NCBI RefSeq assembly: GCF_036084755.1
Contig: NZ_CP107968.1
Location: forward strand, 7,882,001 to 7,946,000
DNA length: 64,000 bases
Direction of reading: 5' to 3'
DNA from: Streptomyces sp. NBC_00370
GTDB lineage: Bacteria > Actinomycetota > Actinomycetes > Streptomycetales > Streptomycetaceae
This document shows positions 17,224-27,458 of the stretch, in pieces. Under the pieces are notes generated by a model. The model was given only the letters and a program-made list of their open reading frames with translations. It had not been told where the DNA came from and did not search any database. The position numbers were made by a program, and so were the translations under genes. Each line of letters opens with the position of its first letter. The first letter of the stretch is position 1.

Positions 17224-18368
17224 GCGTGATCCTGTTCCGTGCGGGAATCGGCCGGCGCCCAGCCCGGAGCGCCGCCGTGCAGCGCGGTGTAGTAGGGGTC
17301 GCCCGGCCCGATCTCCCCGGCGTGTACGGGGGTGTCGGTGAACGCGGACTTGTACATGGCGGTGATGAATTCGAGCGTCCGCCGGCCACCGGCGCCGCTG
17401 GTGGCGTGACGCCGTCCCGCCTTGATGTCGGCCACCAGGGACCGCAGTTGGGCCAGGTGCGAACTGGGTTCGTCGGCGCCGAAGTCGCGCCAGGCCGCCA
17501 CGGTCTCCTCAGGAACGCCCGGGGCCGGGGTGATGCGCCAGTCCGCGTTGCGGTAGCCGTACAGATGGGTCAGCTCGATCGTGGCACGCTCACAGTCGAT
17601 ACGGATCCGGCTGACCTCGTCCGGGCTGAGCACGCTGTTGACGACGGTGCCGAGCGCGCCGCCGGCGAACCGGACCTGGGCCGTTGACACGTCCTCGGTC
17701 TCCACGTCGTGGACGAGCCGCGCCGCCATGCCCCGTACCTCGGTCCACGGGCCCATCAGGTCCAGCAGCAGATCGGTCTGGTGGATGCCGTGTCCCATGG
17801 CGGGGCCACCGCCCTCGGTCGCCCAACGGCCGCGCCACGGCGCCGAGTAGTAGGCGTCGTCCCGGTACCAGGTGGTCTGGCAGTGGGCCACCAGCGGACG
17901 GCCGAATGCGCCGTCGTGGAGCAGCCGCCGCACGTGCCGCGCACCGGAGCCGAAGCGGTGCTGGAAGACGATGGAGGCGTACGGTCCGGCTTCGCCGCCC
18001 TGCTCCGCCGCCTCAACCGCGTCGTAGTCCGCCAGCGAGGGGCACGGCGGCTTCTCGCACCACACCCAGGCACCGGCCTTGAGCGCGGCCACGGACTGCT
18101 CCCGGTGGACGGCGGGCGGGGTGCACAGCACCACCAGATCGGGACGTACGTCGGCCAGCATCGCGTCGAGGTCCGTTGCGGCGTACGCGATGCCGGCCTC
18201 GTCGGCGAACGCGCGCACCGCGTCGTCGGCGACATCGACGGCGGCGACGAGCTCCGTCTCTCCCTCGGCCGCCAGGGTGCGCAGCGCCGGCAGATGGCTG
18301 GAGCGAGCGATTCCTCCCGTCCCGACCACGGCTGTGCGCAGTGGTGAGTTCGAGCGATGCGAGGACAT
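17220..18368 (-). CDS. Gfo/Idh/MocA-family oxidoreductase
   Basis: The 382-residue enzyme begins with a Rossmann motif (VVGTGGIARSSHLPALR) and has the family strand VVLCTPPAVHREQSVAALKAG and the EKPPCPSLADYD motif, which holds the catalytic-site lysine (normally EKP). The C-terminal alpha/beta domain contains MGHGIHQTDLLLDLMG, the GGHxxD-like segment. It oxidises or reduces a sugar, sugar acid or cyclitol with NAD(P). It is the first gene of the eight-gene operon and overlaps the DUF6807 gene by 4 bases, suggesting a joint step on the imported sugar. The promoter/operator lies ~105 bases upstream. Confidence 0.9.
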   Translation of the reverse strand: MSSHRSNSPLRTAVVGTGGIARSSHLPALRTLAAEGETELVAAVDVADDAVRAFADEAGIAYAATDLDAMLADVRPDLVVLCTPPAVHREQSVAALKAGAWVWCEKPPCPSLADYDAVEAAEQGGEAGPYASIVFQHRFGSGARHVRRLLHDGAFGRPLVAHCQTTWYRDDAYYSAPWRGRWATEGGGPAMGHGIHQTDLLLDLMGPWTEVRGMAARLVHDVETEDVSTAQVRFAGGALGTVVNSVLSPDEVSRIRIDCERATIELTHLYGYRNADWRITPAPGVPEETVAAWRDFGADEPSSHLAQLRSLVADIKAGRRHATSGAGGRRTLEFITAMYKSAFTDTPVHAGEIGPGDPYYTALHGGAPGWAPADSRTEQDHA

Positions 18369-18472
18369 GCGGACCCTCTCGTGAGGCAGACAAAGGGAGC
18401 GCTGCGGGGCAGCGCGCGTACGACGGTCGCCGAGCCGCTTTCGACCGTTTCCGAGGTGGTCGTTTCCGATCG

Positions 18473-18510
18473 GTTCTAACGTTGTAACCGCCGTGTATCG
18501 TCGAGGTCAA
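18473..18510 (-). promoter_or_regulatory. Promoter of the sugar operon overlapped by a LacI-type operator
   Basis: Reading left, TTGACC (18505-18510) is a -35 and TACAAC (18481-18486) a -10, with an 18-base spacer. Positions 18473-18488 read GTTCTAACGTTGTAAC, symmetric in six of eight base pairs around a central CG (AACGTT core), as expected for a LacI-family operator. It covers the -10 and the likely start point, so binding would block transcription. The divergent LacI gene begins at 18606. Confidence 0.6.
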
Positions 18511-18605
18511 CCCTTCGTCGGAAATGGGATCGGGCCGGCTCGGAGCCCTGCTACCTGGCCCGGACCCGTGCATAATCAGGGAAAACAAGAAGATGGGGCT
18601 GGTCA

Positions 18606-19649
18606 GTGGCAGCGGTGACAGTCAAGGATGTGGCGGAGCGGGCCGGGGTTTCGATCAAGACCGTGTCCAACGTTGTACGTGGCGCACCCAAGGTGTCAGA
18701 AGCGACGCGGACACGGGTGATGGAGGCCGTGCGGGAGCTGGGGTACCGGCCGAACGCCTCCGCGCGCCGTCTGCGCACGGGACGCAGCGGTCTCATCGGC
18801 CTCGCCGTCCCGGATCTGGCCACGCCCTACTTCGCGGAACTCGCCCACCACGTACGCACGGAGGCCGCGGCGCTGGGCTTCACCGTCCTCATCGAGGAGA
18901 CGCTGGGGGACGCGACGGAGGAACTGCGCCTGGCGACCGGCGTCGGCGCTTCCCTGCTGGACGGCGTGATCCTCTCGCCCCTGCATGTCTCGCTCCACGA
19001 ACTCGCCCCCGTCGCGAACGAGTTTCCGCTGGTCCTGCTCGGTGAGCGCAGTTACGAGCGGGATCAGGTCGTCGCCGACCACGTGCTGATCGACAACGTC
19101 GCGGCGGCGCGTGAAGCCACCGCGCATCTTGCGGGCCTGGGCCGTTCGCGGATCGCCGCCGTCGGAGTGGACCGGCAGGGGTCGGCCACGAGCCGTCAGC
19201 GCCTTGAGGGTTTCCAGCAGGCACTGCACGACGCCGGCCTGACGTTCGATCCCCGACTCGCGCCGCCGGTCAAGGAGTTCGGCCGCCGGGACGGACTGCT
19301 GGCGACGCGCGCCTTGCTGTCGCTGCCGGCAGACCAGCAGCCCGACGCGGTCTTCTGCTTCAGCGACATGCTGGCCAGCGGCGCACAACGGGCCCTGTAC
19401 GAGGCGGATATGAGCATCCCCGAGCACGTCGCGGTGGCGAGCATCGACGGCTCGGAGGAGGCGCTCTACAGCACGCCGTCCCTCACCTCCGTGGTGCCCG
19501 ACAAGGCCGCGGTCGCCTCCCTGGCCGTGAAGTGCCTGGCGACCCGCATCCGCGCGGAGACCCCGCCCCCGTTCGAGGTGCACATGGCCCCGCACTGGCT
19601 GGAGGTAAGAGAGTCCACGGACGGCGTGCGGCGACCTCTGTCGCCGTGA
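18606..19649 (+). CDS. LacI-family transcriptional regulator of the adjacent sugar operon
   Basis: The 347-residue protein starts at GTG with the classic N-terminal headpiece. The helix-turn-helix and hinge lie in VTVKDVAERAGVSIKTVSNV and ARRLRTGRSGLIGLAVPDL. The periplasmic-binding-like sensor domain follows (TPYFAELAHHV; AVFCFSDMLASGAQRALYEA; VASIDGSEEA). It is transcribed away from the Gfo/Idh-to-GH2 operon and most likely represses it, and perhaps itself, through the AACGTT-centred site between them, with release by the imported sugar or a catabolite. Confidence 0.92.
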   Translation: MAAVTVKDVAERAGVSIKTVSNVVRGAPKVSEATRTRVMEAVRELGYRPNASARRLRTGRSGLIGLAVPDLATPYFAELAHHVRTEAAALGFTVLIEETLGDATEELRLATGVGASLLDGVILSPLHVSLHELAPVANEFPLVLLGERSYERDQVVADHVLIDNVAAAREATAHLAGLGRSRIAAVGVDRQGSATSRQRLEGFQQALHDAGLTFDPRLAPPVKEFGRRDGLLATRALLSLPADQQPDAVFCFSDMLASGAQRALYEADMSIPEHVAVASIDGSEEALYSTPSLTSVVPDKAAVASLAVKCLATRIRAETPPPFEVHMAPHWLEVRESTDGVRRPLSP

Positions 19650-19792
19650 GCGGCGCCGGTATCGGTGCCCGCTCGGAACGCGCTCTCATTCGCGGCCGTA
19701 TGGAGAAGCGCGGGACTCTTCGGATGCGTCCGGCTCGCGGCTGTACGTCCTTGGAGACTGGTAGCCCGTTCATCGTCGGTCGAGGAGTCCGG

Positions 19793-19993
19793 ATGCGTCT
19801 GTCCAAGCACGTGATTGCCGCCGCCTTCGCGGCTGCCGCGACCCTCACCGCCCTCGCGCCGCAGGCCATGGCAGTTCCCCTGGCCGGGGGGACCAGCACG
19901 GCGCCCACGGCCGTCGCTCACCCCAACGCCTCGGTGAGGCTCAACGACAGCGGTACGTTCACGGTGCGGTGCGGATCGCCCTGCTACCAGTAG
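19793..19993 (+). CDS. Small secreted peptide (66 residues) ending CGSPCYQ
   Basis: The ATG has a good GAGGAG box six bases upstream. The first 28 residues form a clear Sec signal peptide (MRLSKHVIAAAFAAAATLTALAPQAMA), giving a mature peptide of ~38 residues rich in Thr, Ala and Pro with only two cysteines, both near the C-terminus (FTVRCGSPCYQ). The cysteines could form a small disulfide loop. I do not recognise the family. It is not a chaplin (no GNxxxVxxxxNP motif). It stands alone between the LacI gene and the methyltransferase. An extracellular signal or structural peptide is possible; nothing in the neighbourhood suggests RiPP modification enzymes. Confidence 0.65.
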   Translation: MRLSKHVIAAAFAAAATLTALAPQAMAVPLAGGTSTAPTAVAHPNASVRLNDSGTFTVRCGSPCYQ

Positions 19994-20059
19994 CCGGATC
20001 CTGTACCGAGGGCCCTCCCTCGCACGGCAGTTGCTATTTTGTTCGCAGCCCAGAGGGCC

Positions 20060-20083
20060 GTGACCGACCGACAGGTCGGTCAC
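20060..20083. promoter_or_regulatory. Near-perfect 24-bp palindrome upstream of the methyltransferase gene
   Basis: GTGACCGACC (20060-20069) and GGTCGGTCAC (20074-20083) are perfect inverted arms around GACA. It ends 47 bases before the methyltransferase start and lacks a T-run. The ACCGACC/GGTCGGT half-sites resemble TetR-family operators. No regulator gene is adjacent. Confidence 0.5.
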
Positions 20084-20130
20084 AGCGCTGCGCCGGACCG
20101 CCACCGCCCGCCCCGTGTAAGGAGCCGTTC

Positions 20131-20919
20131 ATGACGGCAGGTACGCCCAAGGTTCAGATCGACACCAGCAAGCCTCACCCGGCGCGGGTCTACGACTGGC
20201 TTCTCGGCGGGAAGGACAACTATCGCGTCGATCAGGAGGTGGGCGAGAAGCTCCCTCCGGAGGCGAAGGACGCCGCGCGGCAGAATCGCGCGTTCATGAA
20301 CCGGGCCGCGGCGTGGCTGGCCGGCACCGGGGTCGATCAGTTCCTCGACATCGGCACGGGCATCCCCACCGAGCCGAACCTTCACCAGATAGTCCAGGAG
20401 ATCAACCCGGCGGCCCGCATCGTCTACACCGACAACGATCCCATCGTGCTGCGGCACGCGGAGGCCCTGCTCGTCAGTACGCCCGAAGGCGTCACGGACT
20501 ACATCCAGGCGGATGTGCGCGAGCCGGAGACGATCCTCCAACACGCCCGGCAGTTCCTCGACTTCGACCGGCCGATCGCGCTCTCCCTCATCGCGCTCAT
20601 GCACTTCGTCCCCGACGAGCAGGACCCGTACGGCATCGTTTCCACGCTGGTCGAGGCCCTGCCGCCGGGCAGCGCCCTGGTCCTCTCGCACGCCGCGTCG
20701 GACCGGTACACGGACCTCGCCGACCTGGTCACCGCCCAGTACGCCAAGGGCGGGATCAAACTGGGATTCCGCACCCGCGACGAGGTCGGCCGCTTCTTCG
20801 ACGGTCTTGAGATCCTGGACCCCGGCCTGGTCACCGCCCCCGAGTGGTTCCAGGGCGCGGCCGCCCCCGAGCCCGAAGGCAGCGGCATCTACGCGGCCGT
20901 TGCCCGAGTCGTCGGCTGA
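20131..20919 (+). CDS. SAM-dependent methyltransferase of the DUF574/Methyltransf_19 family
   Basis: The 262-residue protein starts at ATG after a AAGGAG box. It carries the family opener DTSKPHPARVYDWLLGGKDN followed by YRVDQEV, the Rossmann SAM motif FLDIGTGIPTEPNLHQ, the acidic ribose-binding VYTDNDPIVL, and SLIALMHFVPDEQDP. This family is much expanded in Streptomyces and has no established substrate in most cases. It is cytosolic, full-length and alone, with a palindrome just upstream and a hairpin terminator just downstream. Confidence 0.9.
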   Translation: MTAGTPKVQIDTSKPHPARVYDWLLGGKDNYRVDQEVGEKLPPEAKDAARQNRAFMNRAAAWLAGTGVDQFLDIGTGIPTEPNLHQIVQEINPAARIVYTDNDPIVLRHAEALLVSTPEGVTDYIQADVREPETILQHARQFLDFDRPIALSLIALMHFVPDEQDPYGIVSTLVEALPPGSALVLSHAASDRYTDLADLVTAQYAKGGIKLGFRTRDEVGRFFDGLEILDPGLVTAPEWFQGAAAPEPEGSGIYAAVARVVG

Positions 20920-20925
20920 AGAGAA

Positions 20926-20961
20926 GGGCGCCTGCCGGGCAACTGCGCCGGTCAGGCGCCC
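20926..20961. terminator. Hairpin terminator between convergent genes
   Basis: GGGCGCCTG (20926-20934) pairs perfectly with CAGGCGCCC (20953-20961), and flanking AAG/CTT bases can extend the stem. It lies seven bases past the methyltransferase stop and just before the end of the leftward aldehyde dehydrogenase gene, so it can serve both. Confidence 0.65.
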
Positions 20962-20972
20962 CCTTCCCGCGT

Positions 20973-22496
<1,524 letters not shown>

Positions 22497-22598
22497 CTCT
22501 GTGGCCTCCCGATTCCGCGCCGCCCGCCGTTGGACGGCGCCGGAACCGAGGCTAGGAACCCGTACGTTGCAACGAGGTTGCGTGCCCGGCGGCGGTGC

Positions 22599-24158
22599 TC
22601 AGCCCGCCTTGATCATGTCGGCGCACTTCTCGCCGATCATCATCGTCGTGATGCACGGGTTGACGGCGGGCAGGAACGGCATCACGGACGCGTCCGCCAC
22701 CCGCAGCCCGGTGACGCCCTTGACCCGCAGCTGCGGGTCGAGCGGCGACTGCGCGTCGTCGGCCGCGCCCATCCGTACCGTGCCCGCCGGGTGGTAGACG
22801 GTGTTGTGCGTCTCCCGGATGTACGCGAACAGCTCCTCGTCGGACTGCGCCGCGGGACCCGGGGCCAGTTCGGTGCCCGTCCACGCCGCCATCGGTGCCT
22901 GCGCCGCGATCTCACGGGCCAGGCGCAGCCCGTACGTCATCACGCGGCGGTCGTGCTCGTCGGTGAAGTAGCGCGGGTCGACCTTCGGCTTGTCGCGGAA
23001 GTCACGGGTGCGCAGCCGCACGGTGCCCATGGAGCGGGCCCTGGTCACGTTCGGGGTGAGACAGAACGCGTTGTCCGTCGTCGGATAGCCGCGCCGGTAG
23101 GTGTTCATGTCGAACGGCACCGAGCCGTAGTGGAACATCAAGTCGGGTCGGTCCAGGCCGGGTTCGGTGTTGGCGAAGATCCCGATCTCCCACCACTGGG
23201 TGGACGAGCTGACCATCGGCTGCTTCGCCTCCCACATGATCACGCCCTCCGGGTGGTCCTGCAGGTGCGAGCCGACGCCGGGGGAGTCGACCCGTACGTC
23301 CACACCGGTCTCCCGCAGATGAGCGGCCGGGCCGATGCCGGACAGCATCAGCAGCTTCGGCGAGTCGATGGCGCCGCAGGCAACGATCACCTCGCGCCGC
23401 GCCGAGACCGAGCCGCTGTGGATGGTGTCGGGCTCCAGATACTCGACGCCCGTACAGCGGTTGCCGTCGAACAGCAGCCGCTTCGCCTGGAGGTCGGTCC
23501 GGATCTCCAGATTGGGCCGGCTGCCGATGAGCGGGTGCAGATACGACACGGAGGCGGACGACCGGGTGCCGTCCTCGCGGGCGTTGATCTGGAACTGGTG
23601 CGCGCCGCGCACCACGGTCGTACCCGTGTTGAACGGTGTAGTCGGAATGCCGGCCGCCGCGCAGGCCTCCAACAGGGCGACGCCGCACGGGTCGTGGGGC
23701 GGCACCGTACGGATCACGACCGGACCGGAGCGGCCGTGGTGGTCACCGGGCGCGTCGTTGGTCTCCAGCCGCTTGTACAGCGGGAAACAGTCGGCGGCGC
23801 TCCACCCCGTACAGCCCAGCGCGCCCCACTCGTCGAGATCCTCGGCCGGCGCCCAGAAGGCGATGCAGGAGTTGTGGGACGAGCAGCCGCCGAGAACTTT
23901 GGCGCGCGCGTGGCGCATGAAGCTGTTGCCGTTCTCCTGCGGCTCCACCGGGTAGTCCCAGTCGTAGCCCGACTCCAACAGGGCCATCCAGCGGTCCAGT
24001 TGCAGGACGCTGTCGTCGCCGACGTCCGAGGGGCCCGCCTCCACCACACAGACGGTGACGGCCGGGTCCTCCGTCAGCCGGGCGGCGACGACGGCTCCGG
24101 CCGTACCGCCGCCGACGACGACGTAGTCGAATTCGTGCACAGGAGTTCCGGCGGGCAT
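22599..24158 (-). CDS. GMC-family FAD-dependent alcohol (choline-type) oxidoreductase
   Basis: The 519-residue flavoenzyme starts with the FAD Rossmann motif YVVVGGGTAGAVVAARLTED and contains the two GMC signatures (GGCSSHNSCIAFWAP and CGAIDSPKLLMLSGIGP). The active-site His pair is near the C-terminus (HNTVYHPAGT and AVNPCITTMMIGEKCA). This layout matches choline dehydrogenase/oxidase and related alcohol oxidases. With an APC permease and a betaine-aldehyde-dehydrogenase-like gene directly upstream, oxidation of choline (or another amino alcohol) to an aldehyde is the simplest reading; other primary alcohols are possible. Confidence 0.9.
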   Translation of the reverse strand: MPAGTPVHEFDYVVVGGGTAGAVVAARLTEDPAVTVCVVEAGPSDVGDDSVLQLDRWMALLESGYDWDYPVEPQENGNSFMRHARAKVLGGCSSHNSCIAFWAPAEDLDEWGALGCTGWSAADCFPLYKRLETNDAPGDHHGRSGPVVIRTVPPHDPCGVALLEACAAAGIPTTPFNTGTTVVRGAHQFQINAREDGTRSSASVSYLHPLIGSRPNLEIRTDLQAKRLLFDGNRCTGVEYLEPDTIHSGSVSARREVIVACGAIDSPKLLMLSGIGPAAHLRETGVDVRVDSPGVGSHLQDHPEGVIMWEAKQPMVSSSTQWWEIGIFANTEPGLDRPDLMFHYGSVPFDMNTYRRGYPTTDNAFCLTPNVTRARSMGTVRLRTRDFRDKPKVDPRYFTDEHDRRVMTYGLRLAREIAAQAPMAAWTGTELAPGPAAQSDEELFAYIRETHNTVYHPAGTVRMGAADDAQSPLDPQLRVKGVTGLRVADASVMPFLPAVNPCITTMMIGEKCADMIKAG

Positions 24159-24209
24159 GACTGCTCCAGTTCGTTGGTCAGGCGACGGCTCAGCGGAGAG
24201 GTGACCGGC

Positions 24210-25802
24210 TCAGGGGGCCGGCGGCGGTGTCGGCTCGACGGGTACCGCCCTCGCCGAGTCGATGACGGCGATACGGCCCCGCTTCACGAACCAGTAGTAG
24301 GCGAAGCCGGCACCCGCGATGATCCCGATGTACAGGAACGCGCCCCACTGCAGATACCAGTGGAAGGGCGCCGCCGCGTTGTACACGTCACGGCGCGGCC
24401 AGGCGAGGTTGACCGACATGGCGGTGCCCCAGAGCACCGCCAGGATGTTGACCGGCAGGCCGAACTTGCCGAGGGAGAAATGGCCTTCGGCTGGCTGCCA
24501 CTGACCGCGCAGCCGCTTCCACAGCATCGGCGCGGTGACCAGCAGATAGGCCAGGTAGATCATGATGATCGCGATGCTGGTGACCACCGAGAAGATCTGC
24601 GGCTGGTCGATGTTGAGTACGAGAATGCCGATCGCGACGAGCCCGATGACCACGGCGGGGAACACCGGAGTCTGGAAGCGCGGGCTCACCCGCGCCACCA
24701 GCGACGAGAACGGCAGGCAGTTGTCGCGGGCCATCGCGAAGGCGAGGCGGATCCCCGCGGTGTGGACGGCCAGCTCGCAGACGGTGATGGCGATGACGAC
24801 ACACCACAGCACGATCTGACCGATGGTGTGACCCAGGGTGGAGAGGACCACGAACTGCAGCCCGTCGACGGACAGTTTCTTCGACGTCAGGTCCGGCACG
24901 GCGAGCAGCGCGAACAGCAGGATCAGGCCGCCGATCAGGAACGAGGCGCACAGCGCGCGCAGGATCGCCCGTGGTGCGTTGCGGCTCGGGTTCACCGACT
25001 CCTCGCCGAGCGAGGACGCGGTGTCGAACCCGTACATCACATACGCCGAGGCGAGTGAGGCGGTCAGGAACGCACCGAAGTAGCCCAGTGGTTGGCCGCT
25101 GCCGAAGCCGTGGGTCTCGGTGATGGCGCTGGGGCCGCGGGTGATGTGCGCGGCCAGCAGCCCGATCAGCACGACCGCCGCGATCAGCTCGATCATCACG
25201 CCCGCCGAGTTGATCCGGGCCATCAGCTTGACGCCGAACGCGTTCACCAGCGTGGTGAAGATGATCAGTACCGTGCCCAGGAGCACCGCGTTCTTCGCCG
25301 CGTCGGACTTCCCCGTGCCGTCTCCGACGAACTGGAAGGCGGAGGAGATCTGCGGCAGTGTGACCTGGTACGCGAGCGCGACGGCCGCCAGTGACACTAT
25401 CGTCGCCGTGACCATCATCCAGCCGCCCAGCCAGCCGATGTGCGGCCCGCCGAGCTTCTTCGACCAGTTGTAGATCGACCCGGCGACGGGGAAGCGCGCC
25501 GCCAGTTCGCAGAAGCAGAGCGCCACCATCAGCTGCCCGACGAAGACCATCGGCCAGGACCACCAGTAGGCGGGTCCGCCGAAACTCACACCGAAGTAGA
25601 ACAGCTGGAACGTCCCGGTGAGGATCGAGATGTAGCTGATCCCGGCTGCGAACGTGTGGAAGTTGCCGAGCGTGCGCTTCAGTTGGGGCTTGTAGCCGAA
25701 GTCCGCCACCGAATCGTCGTCGGAAGGACCGGTGGCCTGCGCCGGGCCGGTGGCGCCGGACTCGCCGGGGAAGGGGTCCTGCGAGGTGTTCTTCCTGCTC
25801 AT
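24210..25802 (-). CDS. APC-family amino acid/choline-type permease
   Basis: The 530-residue protein begins MSRKNTSQDPF at an ATG overlapping the preceding aldehyde dehydrogenase stop (ATGA). It has about 12 membrane helices and the APC consensus early on (TFAAGISYISILTGTFQLFY), with SLGEESVNPSRNAPRAILRA after helix 6, typical of amino acid-polyamine-organocation carriers in the BAT/GabP-like branch. It probably imports the amine or amino alcohol oxidised by the neighbouring GMC enzyme and aldehyde dehydrogenases. The long in-frame extension upstream of 25802 lies inside the dehydrogenase gene and is not used. Confidence 0.9.
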   Translation of the reverse strand: MSRKNTSQDPFPGESGATGPAQATGPSDDDSVADFGYKPQLKRTLGNFHTFAAGISYISILTGTFQLFYFGVSFGGPAYWWSWPMVFVGQLMVALCFCELAARFPVAGSIYNWSKKLGGPHIGWLGGWMMVTATIVSLAAVALAYQVTLPQISSAFQFVGDGTGKSDAAKNAVLLGTVLIIFTTLVNAFGVKLMARINSAGVMIELIAAVVLIGLLAAHITRGPSAITETHGFGSGQPLGYFGAFLTASLASAYVMYGFDTASSLGEESVNPSRNAPRAILRALCASFLIGGLILLFALLAVPDLTSKKLSVDGLQFVVLSTLGHTIGQIVLWCVVIAITVCELAVHTAGIRLAFAMARDNCLPFSSLVARVSPRFQTPVFPAVVIGLVAIGILVLNIDQPQIFSVVTSIAIIMIYLAYLLVTAPMLWKRLRGQWQPAEGHFSLGKFGLPVNILAVLWGTAMSVNLAWPRRDVYNAAAPFHWYLQWGAFLYIGIIAGAGFAYYWFVKRGRIAVIDSARAVPVEPTPPPAP

Positions 25803-27268
25803 TCGAACCACCCCAGCGGCCTCGGCTCCAGATTGCGCCACACGTGTTTGGCCTCCTGGTACTCGGCCAGCCCCGCCGGGCCCAGTTCCCGGCCGAACCC
25901 GGACTGCTTCATGCCGCCCCACTCGGCCTGCGGCACGTAGGGCTGGAAGTCGTTGATCCACACCGTGCCGGCCCGCATCCGCGCCGCCACCCGGTGCGCC
26001 CGGCCGACGTCCTGCGACCAGACGGCCCCCGAAAGGCCGTACACCGTGTCGTTGGCGAGCGCGACGGCCTCGTCCTCGGTCGTGAACCGCTCCACCGTCA
26101 GGACCGGCCCGAACGACTCGTCACGTACGACGGACATCCCGGGCGTGCACTCGTCCAGCACGGTCGGCAGGTAGTAGAAGCCGTCCGCCAGCGCCGGGTC
26201 GTCGGGCCGGGCGCCGCCGCAGCGCAGTACGGCGCCCTCGGCGACACCGGCCGCCACATACGCCTCGATCTTGTCGCGGTGCGCCGCCGAGATCAGCGGC
26301 CCCGTGCGGGCGTGCTCGTCGAAGGGGCCGCCCATCGGGATGGCGCGGGCGCGGGTCACCACGTCCTCGACGAACGAGTCGTGCAACTCGTCCTGGACGA
26401 GCAGCCGGGCACCCGCCGAACAGACCTGACCCGAGTGCAGATACACCGCTGTCAGGGCGTAGTCGACGGCCGTCTCGTAATCCGCGTCGGCGAAGACGAT
26501 GTTGGGGTTCTTGCCGCCCAGCTCCAGGGCCAGCTTCTTCACCGTCGGTGCCGCTGCGGCCATGATCCGCCGCCCGGTGACCAGACCGCCGGTGAACGAC
26601 ACCATGTCGACGCGCGGGTCTTCGCTGAGCGGCGCGCCCGCCGTGGCCCCCGCGCCGAGTACGAGATTGGCGACGCCGTCGGGCAGTCCCGCCTCGGTCA
26701 GCAGCCGCATCAGCAGGATCGCGGTGTGCGGTGTCAGCTCGCTCGGCTTCAGTACGAAGGTGTTGCCGGCGCCGATCGCGGGGGCGACCTTCCACGAGGT
26801 CTGCAGCAGCGGGTAGTTCCACGGGGTGATCAGCGCGCACACCCCGACCGGCTCGTGCACGACTCTGCTGTCGATGGCGGGGTTGCCGGTGTCGACGATC
26901 CGGTCGGTGCCGCCGGCCGCCACCAGATTGCCGAAGTAGCGGAAGCAGTTGGCGATGTCGTCCATGTCGTACTCGCTCTCGACCAGCCGCTTCCCTGTGT
27001 CCAGGGACTCGGCCCGAGCGAGGATGTTCTTGTCGCGCTCCAGCAGGTCGGCGACGCGCAGCAGCAGTCTGCCGCGCTCGGCGGCCGGCGTCGACGGCCA
27101 TGGACCGCGGTCGAAGGCGCTGCGGGCGGCGCCGATCGCGGCCGCGGCGTCCTTCGGACCCGCCTCGTCCACCGTCGCCACCAACGTGCCGTCGGCCGGG
27201 CAGCGGATGTCGCGTACGTGCCCGTCGACGGCCGATGTCCACTTGCCGCCGATGAACAGCTCGGGCAT
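25799..27268 (-). CDS. Aldehyde dehydrogenase, betaine-aldehyde-dehydrogenase-like
   Basis: The 489-residue enzyme starts at the ATG five bases behind GGAGGAG. Landmarks are LITPWNYPLLQTSWKVAPAI, FTGGLVTGRR, the catalytic Glu in LALELGGKNPNIVFADAD and the nucleophile Cys in HSGQVCSAGARLLVQ. This form is typical of betaine- and aminoaldehyde dehydrogenases. It leads an operon with the APC permease and GMC oxidoreductase, which supports uptake of an amino alcohol, oxidation to an aldehyde, then to the acid (for choline, glycine betaine). Confidence 0.92.
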   Translation of the reverse strand: MPELFIGGKWTSAVDGHVRDIRCPADGTLVATVDEAGPKDAAAAIGAARSAFDRGPWPSTPAAERGRLLLRVADLLERDKNILARAESLDTGKRLVESEYDMDDIANCFRYFGNLVAAGGTDRIVDTGNPAIDSRVVHEPVGVCALITPWNYPLLQTSWKVAPAIGAGNTFVLKPSELTPHTAILLMRLLTEAGLPDGVANLVLGAGATAGAPLSEDPRVDMVSFTGGLVTGRRIMAAAAPTVKKLALELGGKNPNIVFADADYETAVDYALTAVYLHSGQVCSAGARLLVQDELHDSFVEDVVTRARAIPMGGPFDEHARTGPLISAAHRDKIEAYVAAGVAEGAVLRCGGARPDDPALADGFYYLPTVLDECTPGMSVVRDESFGPVLTVERFTTEDEAVALANDTVYGLSGAVWSQDVGRAHRVAARMRAGTVWINDFQPYVPQAEWGGMKQSGFGRELGPAGLAEYQEAKHVWRNLEPRPLGWFE

Positions 27269-27387
27269 GGGGGCTCCTCCGGTCGGGACGGGTCGACTAC
27301 CCGAAAGGGGAGTCCGGCACACCTGCTGGGGCGCGGACCACACGCCCCGTCAGCCGACACTAAACAGCCGGGGCCGCCACCGCCGTG

Positions 27388-27410
27388 TGTGACGCGCCGG
27401 GTATGTGACG
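27388..27410. promoter_or_regulatory. Direct repeat TGTGACG upstream of the aldehyde dehydrogenase operon
   Basis: TGTGACG occurs at 27388-27394 and again at 27404-27410, 16 bases apart, ~120 bases upstream of the aldehyde dehydrogenase start and just beyond the end of the GAF-regulator gene. Position and repetition suit an activator site. No clear -35/-10 is visible in the gap 27269-27458. Confidence 0.3.
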
Positions 27411-27458
27411 GTCCGTCGAGTTACGCCGGGCCGTGCGGGCGGGCTCCGTGCCGGCCCG

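Noticed and set aside
20131..20919. RiPP methyltransferase acting on the 66-residue secreted peptide
   Set aside because: The peptide has a Sec signal, the methyltransferase is a free-standing DUF574-type enzyme with its own operator, and no other modification or export genes are present.
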